A stretch of DNA of 7,810 nucleotides, from NCBI GenBank assembly GCA_937885695.1, contig CALABP010000025.1:1-7810 (forward strand). The letters run 5' to 3'. Position numbers and translations under genes: made by a program. The DNA comes from DTU089 sp002440045. GTDB taxonomy: Bacteria > Bacillota > Clostridia > Oscillospirales > Acutalibacteraceae. Positions within the stretch are counted from its first letter, which is position 1. Every line of letters starts with the position of its first letter. Shown piece after piece: positions 1 through 5,772 of this stretch. The notes under the pieces are model-generated. The model ran no database searches and was not told the origin of the DNA. It was given only the letters and a program-made list of their open reading frames with translations.

Positions 1-874
1 CGCACGGGCAAAGCTCAAGCCAGCCCGAGTCCTTGCACGAGGGGCAACCCTTGCCGCCGCAGATAAGGCACTGAATGTCAAGCTCAAAGCCGGGTTCAAC
101 AAACGGGAAGAAGCCGGGGCGAAGCCTTACGGTTACGTCGCGCTGGAAAACCTCCGAAAGCATTGTTTTCATAAAATAGATAAGGTTTGAAATTGAAATA
201 TCCTTGTCAACCATAACGCCCTCCATCTGGAAGAACGTGTTTTCGTGGCAGGCGTCAATCTTTTCGTTTCTGAAGCAGCGCCCCGGGAAGATTACTCTTA
301 TGGGTCTGCCTTCTTCAAGATTTTTTGCGTATTTTTTATAAATAGCGTTCTGAGCCGCAGATGTGTGCGTTTTTAAAAGCTGGTTTGTGCTGAGATAATA
401 AGTGTCCTGCATATCGCGCGCGGGGTGGTGCTTGGGTATGTTAAGCGCCTCAAAGCAGTGATAGTCGTCTACTATCTCGTCATAATCCTCAATGTCAAAG
501 CCCATAGAGGTGAAAATATCTTCAACCTCGCGCTGAACAAGCGTAATCGGGTGATAAGAGCCTTTTTCTTCGCTCACGGGGAAGGTTACGTCGTAATCTT
601 CGGCGGCGTTGATTTTGCGCTCTTCTTCGAGCTTTGAAAGAACGGCGCCGCGCTCTTTTATGCCGCCCTCGATAAATTGCTTAACTTCGTTAATTATCTG
701 GCCTGCTTCTTTTTTTCTGTCATTGGGAACGTTTCTTAATTCGCTCATAAGCGAGGCGACAGAGCCTTTTTTGCCGAGAAACTCAATTCTGAGCTGCTCA
801 AGGTCTGCGGGAAGAGCCGTATTTTTGACTCTTTCTTCAAATTGCTTTTTTAAAAGCTGTGCATTTTCAAGCAT
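1..874 (-). CDS. pheS: Phenylalanine--tRNA ligase alpha subunit, 3' end missing
   Basis: PheS forms the alpha2beta2 cytoplasmic enzyme with PheT and carries the catalytic core that activates Phe and charges tRNA-Phe. The 291 codons visible begin MLENAQLLKKQFEERV, with a charged N-terminal coiled coil over roughly residues 1-85. Family motifs follow: NIPKHHPARDMQDTYYL, the class II motif 2 region GRCFRNEK (Arg202) with FFQMEG, and GFFPFVEPGFELD (Glu260). The Cys/Gly-rich stretch CGGKGCPSC lies close to the window edge. The start is set by GAAAGGAAG (881-889), six bases from the ATG at 874. PheS is usually about 340 aa, so roughly the last 50 residues lie outside. pheT would be expected further left but cannot be seen. 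Expression is predicted to depend on the T-box leader immediately upstream. No frameshift is visible. Confidence 0.97.
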   Translation of the reverse strand, partial: MLENAQLLKKQFEERVKNTALPADLEQLRIEFLGKKGSVASLMSELRNVPNDRKKEAGQIINEVKQFIEGGIKERGAVLSKLEEERKINAAEDYDVTFPVSEEKGSYHPITLVQREVEDIFTSMGFDIEDYDEIVDDYHCFEALNIPKHHPARDMQDTYYLSTNQLLKTHTSAAQNAIYKKYAKNLEEGRPIRVIFPGRCFRNEKIDACHENTFFQMEGVMVDKDISISNLIYFMKTMLSEVFQRDVTVRLRPGFFPFVEPGFELDIQCLICGGKGCPSCKDSGWLELCPC

Positions 875-926
875 TTTTTTCTTCCTTTCAGGTTTATTTA
901 ATCGGAATAAAGTCACGGAATGAAGC

Positions 927-962
927 AAAAAAATAAGCCCTCATCCCGAAAGGGACGAAGAC
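927..962 (-). terminator. Intrinsic terminator of the pheS T-box
   Basis: On the minus strand, GTCTTCGTCCC (962-952) pairs with GGGATGAGGGC (947-937) as an 11-bp stem with three G-U pairs and a TTTC loop. It is followed by TTATTTTTTT (936-927). The 5' arm contains the CGTCCC that the T-box antiterminator would otherwise capture, so the two structures compete. Confidence 0.92.
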
Positions 963-1158
963 AGACTCCGCGGTACCACCCTTGTTTTTGCGTCAGAGCA
1001 AACACTCATAAATCTTTAACGGAATTACCCGTTGCCGCCTACTTAATTCAACGGCACCGCTCCCGGGTGAACTTCGATTCTTAGGGCTGAACGCGCTTAC
1101 AGCCGAGGCGCGTCTCTCTGAACAGCTCTTTTGAATTTACTCTCCCGCTCACAGCGTT
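927..1158 (-). promoter_or_regulatory. T-box leader, tRNA-Phe specific (UUC specifier)
   Basis: T-box leaders sense uncharged tRNA and permit read-through into aminoacylation genes. Read on the minus strand, the RNA has a Stem I base CGGG/CCCG. This encloses a specifier loop with an AGAGTA S-turn-like segment on the 5' side and GTTCAC on the 3' side, so the specifier triplet is UUC (1071-1069), a Phe codon, followed by A. Further on is a small hairpin AACGG/CCGTT. The T-box sequence AGGGTGGTACCGCG lies at 982-969. Its AGGG can pair with CCCT (954-951) as the antiterminator, which excludes the terminator. The specifier matches the downstream pheS. The 5' end is inferred from the promoter. Confidence 0.95.
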
Positions 1159-1164
1159 TAGACC

Positions 1165-1193
1165 ATTTTAACACGCTTTTTATAAAAATACAA
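1165..1193 (-). promoter_or_regulatory. Sigma-A promoter for T-box/pheS
   Basis: On the minus strand, TTGTAT (1193-1188) and TAAAAT (1170-1165) are separated by 17 bp. The predicted transcript would start near 1158, just before T-box Stem I. It is back-to-back with the promoter of the rightward gene, with about 48 bp between the two -35 boxes. Confidence 0.75.
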
Positions 1194-1241
1194 TATTTTT
1201 TTGCATTTTTATAAAGAAAAGCCCGAATTGTGCGAAAAAGC

Positions 1242-1269
1242 TTTACATTTTTTTATTGTGTGATAAAAT
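1242..1269 (+). promoter_or_regulatory. Sigma-A promoter for the sugar isomerase-like gene
   Basis: TTTACA (1242-1247) and TAAAAT (1264-1269) are separated by 16 bp, giving a predicted start near 1276 and a short leader of about 25 nt. I see no clear operator dyad around it. Confidence 0.65.
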
Positions 1270-1301
1270 CAACCTGAAAACACATTTAAAGGAATGATTA
1301 T

Positions 1302-2078
1302 ATGAGCGACATAAAACTCGGTATTCAGCTTTACACTCTTCGCGATTATTGCAAAACCGCGGCAGATTTTGAAGAAACCTTAAAATTCCTCGATTCAATC
1401 GGCTGCAACGTTATTCAAATTTCGGCAATCGGCGACATTGAACCCGAAGTTGTGGGCGAGCTTGTCGAAAAATATAAAATGGACGTCTGCGTTACGCACA
1501 AGCCGTATGACAGAATGAAAAACGACCTTTCTGCTCTTTGTTACGAACACGACCTTATTAAATGCGACAATATAGGCATCGGCTGTATGCCGGGCGCCAT
1601 TCACACGTCTTACGAGGGCGTTTGGGGATTTATTCACAAGTGCAACGAAATCGGTGCAAAAATGCACGAATACGGAAAACAGCTTTGCTATCATAACCAC
1701 GCTTTAGAGTTTGAAGTTTATGACGGCAAACGCACGTTTGAAAGACTTATTGAAGAAACCGAGCCGCAAAATCTTCATTTCATTCCCGATACATATTGGA
1801 TTCAGATGGGCGGCGAGTCTCCTGAAAAATTCCTTTACAAATTAAACGGCAGGGTAGAGGTCTGCCATTTTAAAGATTGGTGCGTTGTCGATAACAAGCC
1901 GCGCTTTGCAGAGGTCGGCGAGGGCAACCTTGACCTTGACGCCTGCTACAGAGCGTGCCGCGATATAGGCGTTAAATATATTGTCGCCGAGCAGGACGAT
2001 TGCTACGGCAAAAATGTTTTTGACTGCGTAAAAACAAGCTTCAAAGGGCTTAAAAGAATTGCCGAAAACAACAAATAA
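1302..2078 (+). CDS. Sugar phosphate isomerase/epimerase-like TIM-barrel protein
   Basis: A 258-aa cytosolic protein of the xylose isomerase-like TIM-barrel superfamily (AP endonuclease 2 / sugar phosphate isomerase-epimerase). Members isomerise or epimerise sugars, inositol derivatives or related polyols using a divalent metal. The opening IKLGIQLYTLRD is the usual first beta strand. Expected metal and substrate ligands are present: YHNH (residues 130-133, His131/His133), PDTYW (Asp163), CHFKDW (His189), VGEGNLD (Glu207) and VAEQDD (Glu230). Length is normal for the family and the C-terminus looks complete. AAAGGA (1288-1293) lies eight bases before the ATG. The gene has its own promoter and no co-transcribed sugar gene, so context does not reveal the substrate. 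The superfamily call is firm; the reaction is unknown. Confidence 0.9.
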   Translation: MSDIKLGIQLYTLRDYCKTAADFEETLKFLDSIGCNVIQISAIGDIEPEVVGELVEKYKMDVCVTHKPYDRMKNDLSALCYEHDLIKCDNIGIGCMPGAIHTSYEGVWGFIHKCNEIGAKMHEYGKQLCYHNHALEFEVYDGKRTFERLIEETEPQNLHFIPDTYWIQMGGESPEKFLYKLNGRVEVCHFKDWCVVDNKPRFAEVGEGNLDLDACYRACRDIGVKYIVAEQDDCYGKNVFDCVKTSFKGLKRIAENNK

Positions 2079-2097
2079 ATTCTTTTGCAATGCTTTT

Positions 2098-2120
2098 GCG
2101 GCTGATTTTAGCTGCCGTTT
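2098..2120 (+). terminator. Weak candidate terminator after the isomerase gene
   Basis: GCGGCT (2098-2103) and AGCTGC (2110-2115) can form a 6-bp stem with one G-U pair and a GATTTT loop, followed only by CGTTTC. The missing U-tract makes this a weak call. It is listed because no better stop is visible between this gene and the next promoter. Confidence 0.3.
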
Positions 2121-2141
2121 CAGAAAAATATCATAAAAGTG

Positions 2142-2170
2142 TTGACAAACTTGCTTTCTTTTTGTATACT
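2142..2170 (+). promoter_or_regulatory. Near-consensus sigma-A promoter for the membrane protein unit
   Basis: A perfect TTGACA (2142-2147) and TATACT (2165-2170) are separated by 17 bp. Transcription should start near 2177. This leaves about 210 nt of leader before the GTG of the first membrane gene, which is long for a gene without leader control. Confidence 0.88.
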
Positions 2171-2215
2171 TTAATTGCGGACTGAAGTAATATTATATAA
2201 AAAGGGGGGCTTTAG

Positions 2216-2320
2216 ATGGAAAGGGTAATTAAAATTCCCGCCGCTTTGCGCCCCGAAATGATTTGCTTCAATAAAATTCCGAAAAACTTGAAACTCCAAA
2301 TCATTTACTGTGGCGCATAA
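2216..2320 (+). CDS. 34-aa small ORF, possible leader peptide
   Basis: The frame runs from ATG 2216 to TAA 2318-2320 and encodes a 34-aa peptide starting MERVIKIPAALRPEM and ending IIYCGA. AAAGGGGGG (2201-2209) ends six bases before the ATG, the strongest ribosome binding site in the window, and the promoter is about 50 bp upstream. Much of the frame lies within the fold A helices, and its stop codon sits in the 5' arm of the terminator. A translating or terminating ribosome should therefore change which hairpin forms. The peptide is Ile-rich (6 of 34) but has no run of one amino acid as classical amino-acid attenuators do. I recognise no homolog. Alternatives are a stand-alone small protein or a chance ORF in a structured RNA. 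Confidence 0.5.
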   Translation: MERVIKIPAALRPEMICFNKIPKNLKLQIIYCGA

Positions 2321-2366
2321 ATCGGATTTTAAAACTCGGTTTATGCGCTTGTTTTATTATTTTTAT
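2312..2366 (+). terminator. Intrinsic terminator in the leader, upstream of the membrane gene
   Basis: GCGCATAAATCGG (2313-2325) pairs with TCGGTTTATGCGC (2336-2348), 13 bp with two G-U pairs, and a further G-U (2312/2349) is possible. The loop is 10 nt. The nine base pairs GCGCATAAA/TTTATGCGC are perfect. A U-rich tract, TGTTTTATTATTTTTAT (2350-2366), follows. It lies before the ribosome binding site of the next gene, as expected for conditional termination. Confidence 0.65.
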
Positions 2367-2387
2367 AAATTGAGAGGGTGTCTTAGT

Positions 2388-2828
2388 GTGAAAAAGACTG
2401 TTTTAACTGCGGTAATATCGGTTGCCGCAACACTTCTTGCTGTTTTTCTTGTTATATTCTTAAAAAATTCCGCGCCGAAATATCCTTTTAAAGATTTAAA
2501 GGCCGAGAATGTAAAGGCGGTTTATTACACTTATTCCGAAGGGAGCGAAGCCGCAATTACAGAGGGCGAGCTTTCAACAGACGGAATTAAAACGCTTGTG
2601 CCGATATTAAACGAAATCGGCGTGAAAAAAGAAAACGCAGAGTTTCAAACGGCTGTCGGCGAGGGCTATTTCAGGTTTTTTGTTAAAACCGCCGACGGCA
2701 AAACAAACGAAGTTGAGCTTTATGAATATGAAAACAGTAACGTTTGGCTTATTAATCACGCGCCTTATGACGCAGATGACGCCGATTATGTTACACAGTA
2801 CAAAAGCTTTACAGAAGGGCTGGAATAA
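2388..2828 (+). CDS. Hypothetical signal-anchored extracytoplasmic protein
   Basis: A 146-aa protein starting at GTG 2388. AGAGGGTG (2373-2380) is placed seven bases upstream; the frame stays open back to a GTG at 2310, but neither that GTG nor the ATG at 2343 has a ribosome binding site, and both lie in the leader terminator. MKK is followed by one hydrophobic segment (residues 5-25) and then an outward-facing soluble domain of about 120 aa. There is no lipobox Cys. The soluble part opens FKDLKAENVKAVYYTY, includes LVPILNEIGVKKEN, and has an amphipathic beta-rich pattern (GYFRFFVKTADGKTNEVELYEY). The style resembles small anchored proteins of unknown function common in Clostridia; I do not recognise a named domain. 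It is followed after 23 nt by a membrane protein gene, so the two are probably co-transcribed. Confidence 0.8.
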   Translation: MKKTVLTAVISVAATLLAVFLVIFLKNSAPKYPFKDLKAENVKAVYYTYSEGSEAAITEGELSTDGIKTLVPILNEIGVKKENAEFQTAVGEGYFRFFVKTADGKTNEVELYEYENSNVWLINHAPYDADDADYVTQYKSFTEGLE

Positions 2829-2851
2829 ATATAAGAAGGTGAGACGCGAAT

Positions 2852-3205
2852 ATGAAGAAAGTATTGCGAATATTATCGGCGATAACCTGTGTTCTTTGTT
2901 CTTTTTGTTTTGTGATGTTTAATATTCCGAAAATTATCAATTACGATGATTCAATAGGGTTTTTGTTTATTATTATCGGTATTATTTTGTCAGTAGTAAT
3001 GGCTGCTCTTTGGGCGCTTTTCTGTGTTTTCAAACAAAAAGACAATTCCAAACTAAAAACAACTTCAATTGTGTTCTTAGTAATTCACATTGCATTATTG
3101 GTCAATATCTTTACGGGTCTTGTGCCGCTTAGTAATGTTAACGTTACGTTGCAATGGCTTGTTCCGATAATTTCAAACGTATTATTTATCGTGTTTTCAA
3201 AATAA
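2852..3205 (+). CDS. Hypothetical four-helix membrane protein
   Basis: A 117-aa integral membrane protein with about four transmembrane segments, at residues 4-24, 36-60, 70-90 and 98-116. They are joined by a short acidic loop (NYDDS) and a basic loop (KQKDNSKLK, 61-69), which suggests the 61-69 loop is cytoplasmic. There are no catalytic motifs or recognisable domain. AAGGTGAG (2836-2843) lies eight bases before the ATG, and the gene starts 23 nt after the anchored protein's stop. A shared transcript under the 2142 promoter and leader is therefore likely. The final segment runs almost to the C-terminus, and the protein appears complete. A partner or accessory role with the upstream anchored protein is possible but unsupported beyond the gene order. 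Confidence 0.75.
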   Translation: MKKVLRILSAITCVLCSFCFVMFNIPKIINYDDSIGFLFIIIGIILSVVMAALWALFCVFKQKDNSKLKTTSIVFLVIHIALLVNIFTGLVPLSNVNVTLQWLVPIISNVLFIVFSK

Positions 3206-3223
3206 ACTTGTAATTGACAAATT

Positions 3224-3267
3224 AATCAGGGCTGTGACGAAACTTAAAAGCCGTCACAGCCCTGATT
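3224..3267 (+). terminator. Long perfect hairpin, probable terminator of the membrane unit
   Basis: AATCAGGGCTGTGACG (3224-3239) and CGTCACAGCCCTGATT (3252-3267) form a perfect 16-bp stem with a 12-nt loop, starting 18 nt after the stop codon. The downstream tract TTAATAATATG is only moderately U-rich. Stem length and position fit a terminator or a 3' end-stabilising hairpin. Termination efficiency is uncertain. Confidence 0.65.
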
Positions 3268-3310
3268 TAATAATATGTATTTTAACTTGTGCTTTTCGGC
3301 AGTTTACAAA

Positions 3311-3340
3311 TTAACAGAAATCATTTAAGCCGAATACTAT
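3311..3340 (+). promoter_or_regulatory. Candidate feoA promoter
   Basis: TTAACA (3311-3316) and TACTAT (3335-3340) are 18 bp apart, ahead of the feoA-like gene. Both boxes deviate from consensus. A TTTACA at 3303 has no properly spaced -10, so I prefer this pair. The start point would be near 3347, inside the palindrome. Confidence 0.45.
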
Positions 3341-3349
3341 AAATAGTAT
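3334..3349. promoter_or_regulatory. Perfect palindrome over the feoA -10 box, candidate operator
   Basis: ATACTAT and ATAGTAT flank a central AA, giving a perfect 16-bp inverted repeat that covers the predicted -10 box and the start region. This is where a repressor would block transcription. Regulation by iron or manganese would fit a Feo gene, but the sequence does not match the Fur or DtxR consensus as I know them. AT-rich dyads also arise by chance. Confidence 0.4.
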
Positions 3350-3373
3350 AAAAGAGAAAACGGCGGTCTTAGT

Positions 3374-3604
3374 ATGAAGCTTACCGAATTAAAAGTCGGC
3401 GAAAAGGCAATAGTTCTGAATGTCGATTTACCGCAGCGCTTTAAAAAGCGCCTTTTTGATATGGGCATTTCAAGTGGGAGGGAAGTAACTCTTTTTCACA
3501 AAAGCCCCATGGGCGACCCGCGCGCCTATTTTTCGGGCGGCGCGCTTATTGCGATAAGAAACCGCGACGCCGAAAAAATAGAGATTATTTTGTTAATTGA
3601 ATGA
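3374..3604 (+). CDS. feoA: FeoA-like small SH3-fold protein, stand-alone
   Basis: A 76-aa cytosolic protein spanning one FeoA domain, the SH3-like fold found in FeoA and at the C-terminus of DtxR-type regulators. FeoA assists the FeoB ferrous-iron permease. Family features are MKLTELKVGEKAIVLNV at the start, then RLFDMGISSGREVTLFHKSPMGDP, and a closing GGALIAIRNRDAEKIEI corresponding to the usual RG-LALR-EA-I motif. Length is typical (about 75 aa). The ribosome binding site is weak (GGCGGT, 3362-3367), so initiation may be modest. No feoB follows: the next genes are topoisomerase subunits with their own promoter. It may work with a distant FeoB, or as one of the extra FeoA paralogs many Clostridia carry. 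The domain call is firm, the role in iron uptake less so. Confidence 0.88.
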   Translation: MKLTELKVGEKAIVLNVDLPQRFKKRLFDMGISSGREVTLFHKSPMGDPRAYFSGGALIAIRNRDAEKIEIILLIE

Positions 3605-3624
3605 AAAAAGCTTAGCCTTTTTTT
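3604..3624 (+). terminator. Weak AT-rich terminator after feoA
   Basis: AAAAAAGC (3604-3611), overlapping the last base of the stop codon, can pair with GCCTTTTTT (3615-3623) around a TTA loop with one bulged C. The 3' arm doubles as the U-tract. The stem is nearly all A-U, so it is weak. Confidence 0.35.
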
Positions 3625-3673
3625 GCACTCAACATAAAAGTCAGCCGCTTTCAACAGATACAGAATAATTTGC

Positions 3674-3701
3674 TTGACTAAATCACAATATTTTGTATAA
3701 T
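3674..3701 (+). promoter_or_regulatory. Sigma-A promoter for the topoisomerase operon
   Basis: TTGACT (3674-3679) and a perfect TATAAT (3696-3701) are 16 bp apart, with a second overlapping TATAAT at 3701-3706. The start should lie near 3708, giving a leader of about 58 nt. The leader contains only a short ATTAC-TT-GTAAT dyad (3719-3730). Confidence 0.8.
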
Positions 3702-3765
3702 ATAATGCGGTATACACTATTACTTGTAATTTTATTTGCGGCTTTATGAAAGGTAAGGTTTATAG

Positions 3766-5766
3766 ATGGCAAAAAGTACATCGTCTCCTCAAAAGGCTTA
3801 CGGCAACGAAAGCATTTCAAGTCTTAAAGGCGCCGACAGGGTACGCAAGCGCCCTGCGGTTATTTTCGGCTCCGACGGTATTGAGGGCTGCGAACATTCG
3901 GTGTTTGAGATTATTTCAAACTCAATTGACGAAGCGCGCGAGGGCTTCGGCGATAAAATTATCGTTACGCGTTTTCTTGACAATTCGGTCGAGGTGCGCG
4001 ATTTCGGCAGGGGAATCCCCGTTGACTTTAACACGAAAGAGAATTGCTATAACTGGAAGCTCGTTTTTTGCGACCTTTATGCAGGCGGCAAATATGACAC
4101 CAACAACGGCGGAAGCTATGAATACTCGCTCGGCCTTAACGGCCTTGGGCTTTGCGCCACACAGTATGCTTCGGAATATATGGAGGCTGAAATTCACACA
4201 GGCGGCTATCTTTATGAGCTGAACTTTAAAAAAGGCGAGATAGTCGGCGATATGAAAAAAATGCCCTATGACAAAAAAGACACGGGCACGCGCATTAAAT
4301 GGCGCCCCGACCTTGAAGTTTTTACCGAAACCGATATACCGCTTGACTTTTTTAAAGAGACTTTAAAACGTCAGTCGGTTGTAAACAACGGCGTAAAGTT
4401 TATACTTAAAAATCAGCTTACCGAATCGCGTTTTGAAACGTTTGAATATTGCTATGAAAACGGAATTGTCGATTATGTTAAAGAGTTTATCGGCGATGAC
4501 GGGTTAACGGCGGTGCAGTATTGGACTGCCGACAGAAAGGGCAGAGACCGTCAGGATAAAGACGATTACAAGCTTAAAATGAACATCGCCGTTTGCTTTT
4601 CAAACAAAAAGCAGCTTAAAGAATACTATCACAACTCAAGTTTTCTTGAGCACGGCGGCGCTCCCGAAAAGGCTGTAAGAAGCGCTTTTGTCGCTCAAAT
4701 TGACGCATATCTTAAACAAAACAGCAAATATCTTAAAACAGACCCAAAAATAAGCTTTCAGGACGTTGAAGACTGCCTTGTGCTTGTAATATCCTCGTTT
4801 TCGACTCAGACCTCTTACGAAAACCAAACGAAAAAGGCTATTACAAACAAGTTTATTCAGGATGCTATGACCGAGTTTATCAAGCATATGCTTGAGGTCT
4901 ATTTTATCGAAAACAAGCTTGACGCCGACAAAATATGCGACCAGGTGCTTGTTAATATGCGAAGCCGCGTTAAAGCTGAATCTACAAGGCTTAACCTTAA
5001 AAAGACTCTTGCGACTTCAAACGATATGACAAGCAGGGTCGAAAAGTTTGTTGACTGCCGCAGCAAAGATACCTCGGAGCGCGAAATATTTATAGTAGAG
5101 GGCGACTCCGCTCTCGGCGCGTGCAAACAGGCGCGCGACTCGGCGTTTCAGGCGGTTATGCCCGTCCGCGGCAAGATACTCAATTGTCTTAAATTTGAAT
5201 ACGACAAAATTTTCAAAAGTGAAATTATCGTCGATTTAATAAAAGTTTTGGGCTGCGGGGTTGAAGTGTCGTCAAAGTCAAACAAAGAGCTTTCGCTTTT
5301 TAATATGGACAACCTGCGTTGGAACAAAATTATTATCTGTACCGACGCCGACGTTGACGGCTTTCACATAAGAACGCTTATTCTCACAATGATTTACAGG
5401 CTTATGCCGTCGCTTATATATGCGGGCAAGGTTTATATCGCCGAATCGCCGCTTTATGAAATCACTTCAAAGGGCGAAACTTGGTTTGCCTACACCGAAA
5501 AAGAAAAGGCTGACGCGCTTTCGCAGATAGGCGACGCAAAATACACCATTCAGCGCTCAAAGGGACTCGGCGAAAACGACGCCGATATGATGTGGCTTAC
5601 AACCATGAATCCCGCAACGCGCAGACTTATAAAAATCAACCCCGACGATATGAAAGACATTATAGCCGAAAAGTTTGAGCTTTGGCTCGGCGACAATCTT
5701 CAGGGCAGAAAGGATTATATCGCAGAGAACGGATATATGTATCTCGAGCTTGCCGATATTTCATAA
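3766..5766 (+). CDS. parE: Type IIA topoisomerase ATPase/TOPRIM subunit, ParE/GyrB-like (divergent)
   Basis: A 666-aa subunit that binds ATP to close the N-gate and supplies the metal-binding TOPRIM domain for DNA cleavage with the downstream partner. GHKL ATPase motifs are Glu48 and Asn52 (EIISNSIDEA), DFGRGIP (Asp79, Gly81, Gly83), GLNGLG (123-128) and GTRIKWRPD (174-182). The transducer QTK loop is at 354-356 (ENQTKK). TOPRIM has the metal-binding Glu445 in VEGDSALGA and the acidic triad DADVDG (Asp527, 529, 531). KGLGE (599-603) is conserved. Departures from consensus are RPAVIFGS for RPGMYIGS, GLNGLG for GLHGVG, and EGDSALG for EGDSAGG. Start support is AAAGGTAAGG (3749-3758), seven bases before the ATG. 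The cleavage subunit starts 6 nt after the stop. The family is certain; topoisomerase IV rather than gyrase is inferred, mainly from the partner. Confidence 0.93.
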   Translation: MAKSTSSPQKAYGNESISSLKGADRVRKRPAVIFGSDGIEGCEHSVFEIISNSIDEAREGFGDKIIVTRFLDNSVEVRDFGRGIPVDFNTKENCYNWKLVFCDLYAGGKYDTNNGGSYEYSLGLNGLGLCATQYASEYMEAEIHTGGYLYELNFKKGEIVGDMKKMPYDKKDTGTRIKWRPDLEVFTETDIPLDFFKETLKRQSVVNNGVKFILKNQLTESRFETFEYCYENGIVDYVKEFIGDDGLTAVQYWTADRKGRDRQDKDDYKLKMNIAVCFSNKKQLKEYYHNSSFLEHGGAPEKAVRSAFVAQIDAYLKQNSKYLKTDPKISFQDVEDCLVLVISSFSTQTSYENQTKKAITNKFIQDAMTEFIKHMLEVYFIENKLDADKICDQVLVNMRSRVKAESTRLNLKKTLATSNDMTSRVEKFVDCRSKDTSEREIFIVEGDSALGACKQARDSAFQAVMPVRGKILNCLKFEYDKIFKSEIIVDLIKVLGCGVEVSSKSNKELSLFNMDNLRWNKIIICTDADVDGFHIRTLILTMIYRLMPSLIYAGKVYIAESPLYEITSKGETWFAYTEKEKADALSQIGDAKYTIQRSKGLGENDADMMWLTTMNPATRRLIKINPDDMKDIIAEKFELWLGDNLQGRKDYIAENGYMYLELADIS

Positions 5767-5772
5767 AACACT

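Larger units (their letters stand above)
2177..2387 (+). promoter_or_regulatory. Structured leader with competing antiterminator and terminator folds (candidate attenuator)
   Basis: Two mutually exclusive folds can be read directly. Fold A nests three helices: TGCGCC (2247-2252) with GGCGCA (2312-2317), AAATGATTTG (2256-2265) with CAAATCATTT (2297-2306), and TTCAA (2267-2271) with TTGAA (2288-2292). It closes on a 16-nt loop. Fold B is the terminator at 2312-2349. GGCGCA is needed by both folds, so forming A should prevent B. This is the logic of a transcription attenuator or riboswitch, but I recognise no known riboswitch consensus and cannot name a ligand. A 34-codon frame with a good ribosome binding site overlaps the region, so translation of a leader peptide could be the switch instead. 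The pairing is seen; the function is inferred. Confidence 0.6.

Noticed and set aside
609..923. Plus-strand frame of 104 aa opposite pheS
   Set aside because: It lies antisense to well-conserved pheS coding sequence, has a Ser/Phe-rich composition typical of a reverse-frame shadow, and has no promoter or ribosome binding site.
2310..2390. Longer N-terminus for the anchored protein, from GTG 2310 or ATG 2343
   Set aside because: Neither codon has a ribosome binding site. Both fall in or beside the leader terminator, and the extension would put 26 extra residues (or 15 from ATG 2343) before an otherwise normal MKK-plus-hydrophobic start at GTG 2388.
2680..2922. 80-aa frame spanning the junction of the two membrane genes
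   Set aside because: It overlaps both real genes in another frame and has no ribosome binding site of its own.
3605..3673. A missing feoB or small gene between feoA and the topoisomerase operon
   Set aside because: The interval is too short and contains only the weak terminator and AT-rich spacer. No frame with a ribosome binding site was found.
3719..3730. Short palindrome ATTAC-TT-GTAAT in the parE leader as an operator
   Set aside because: Five-base arms in AT-rich DNA are easily found by chance, and it lies downstream of the predicted start. It resembles no operator I know, including the Gram-positive LexA box.
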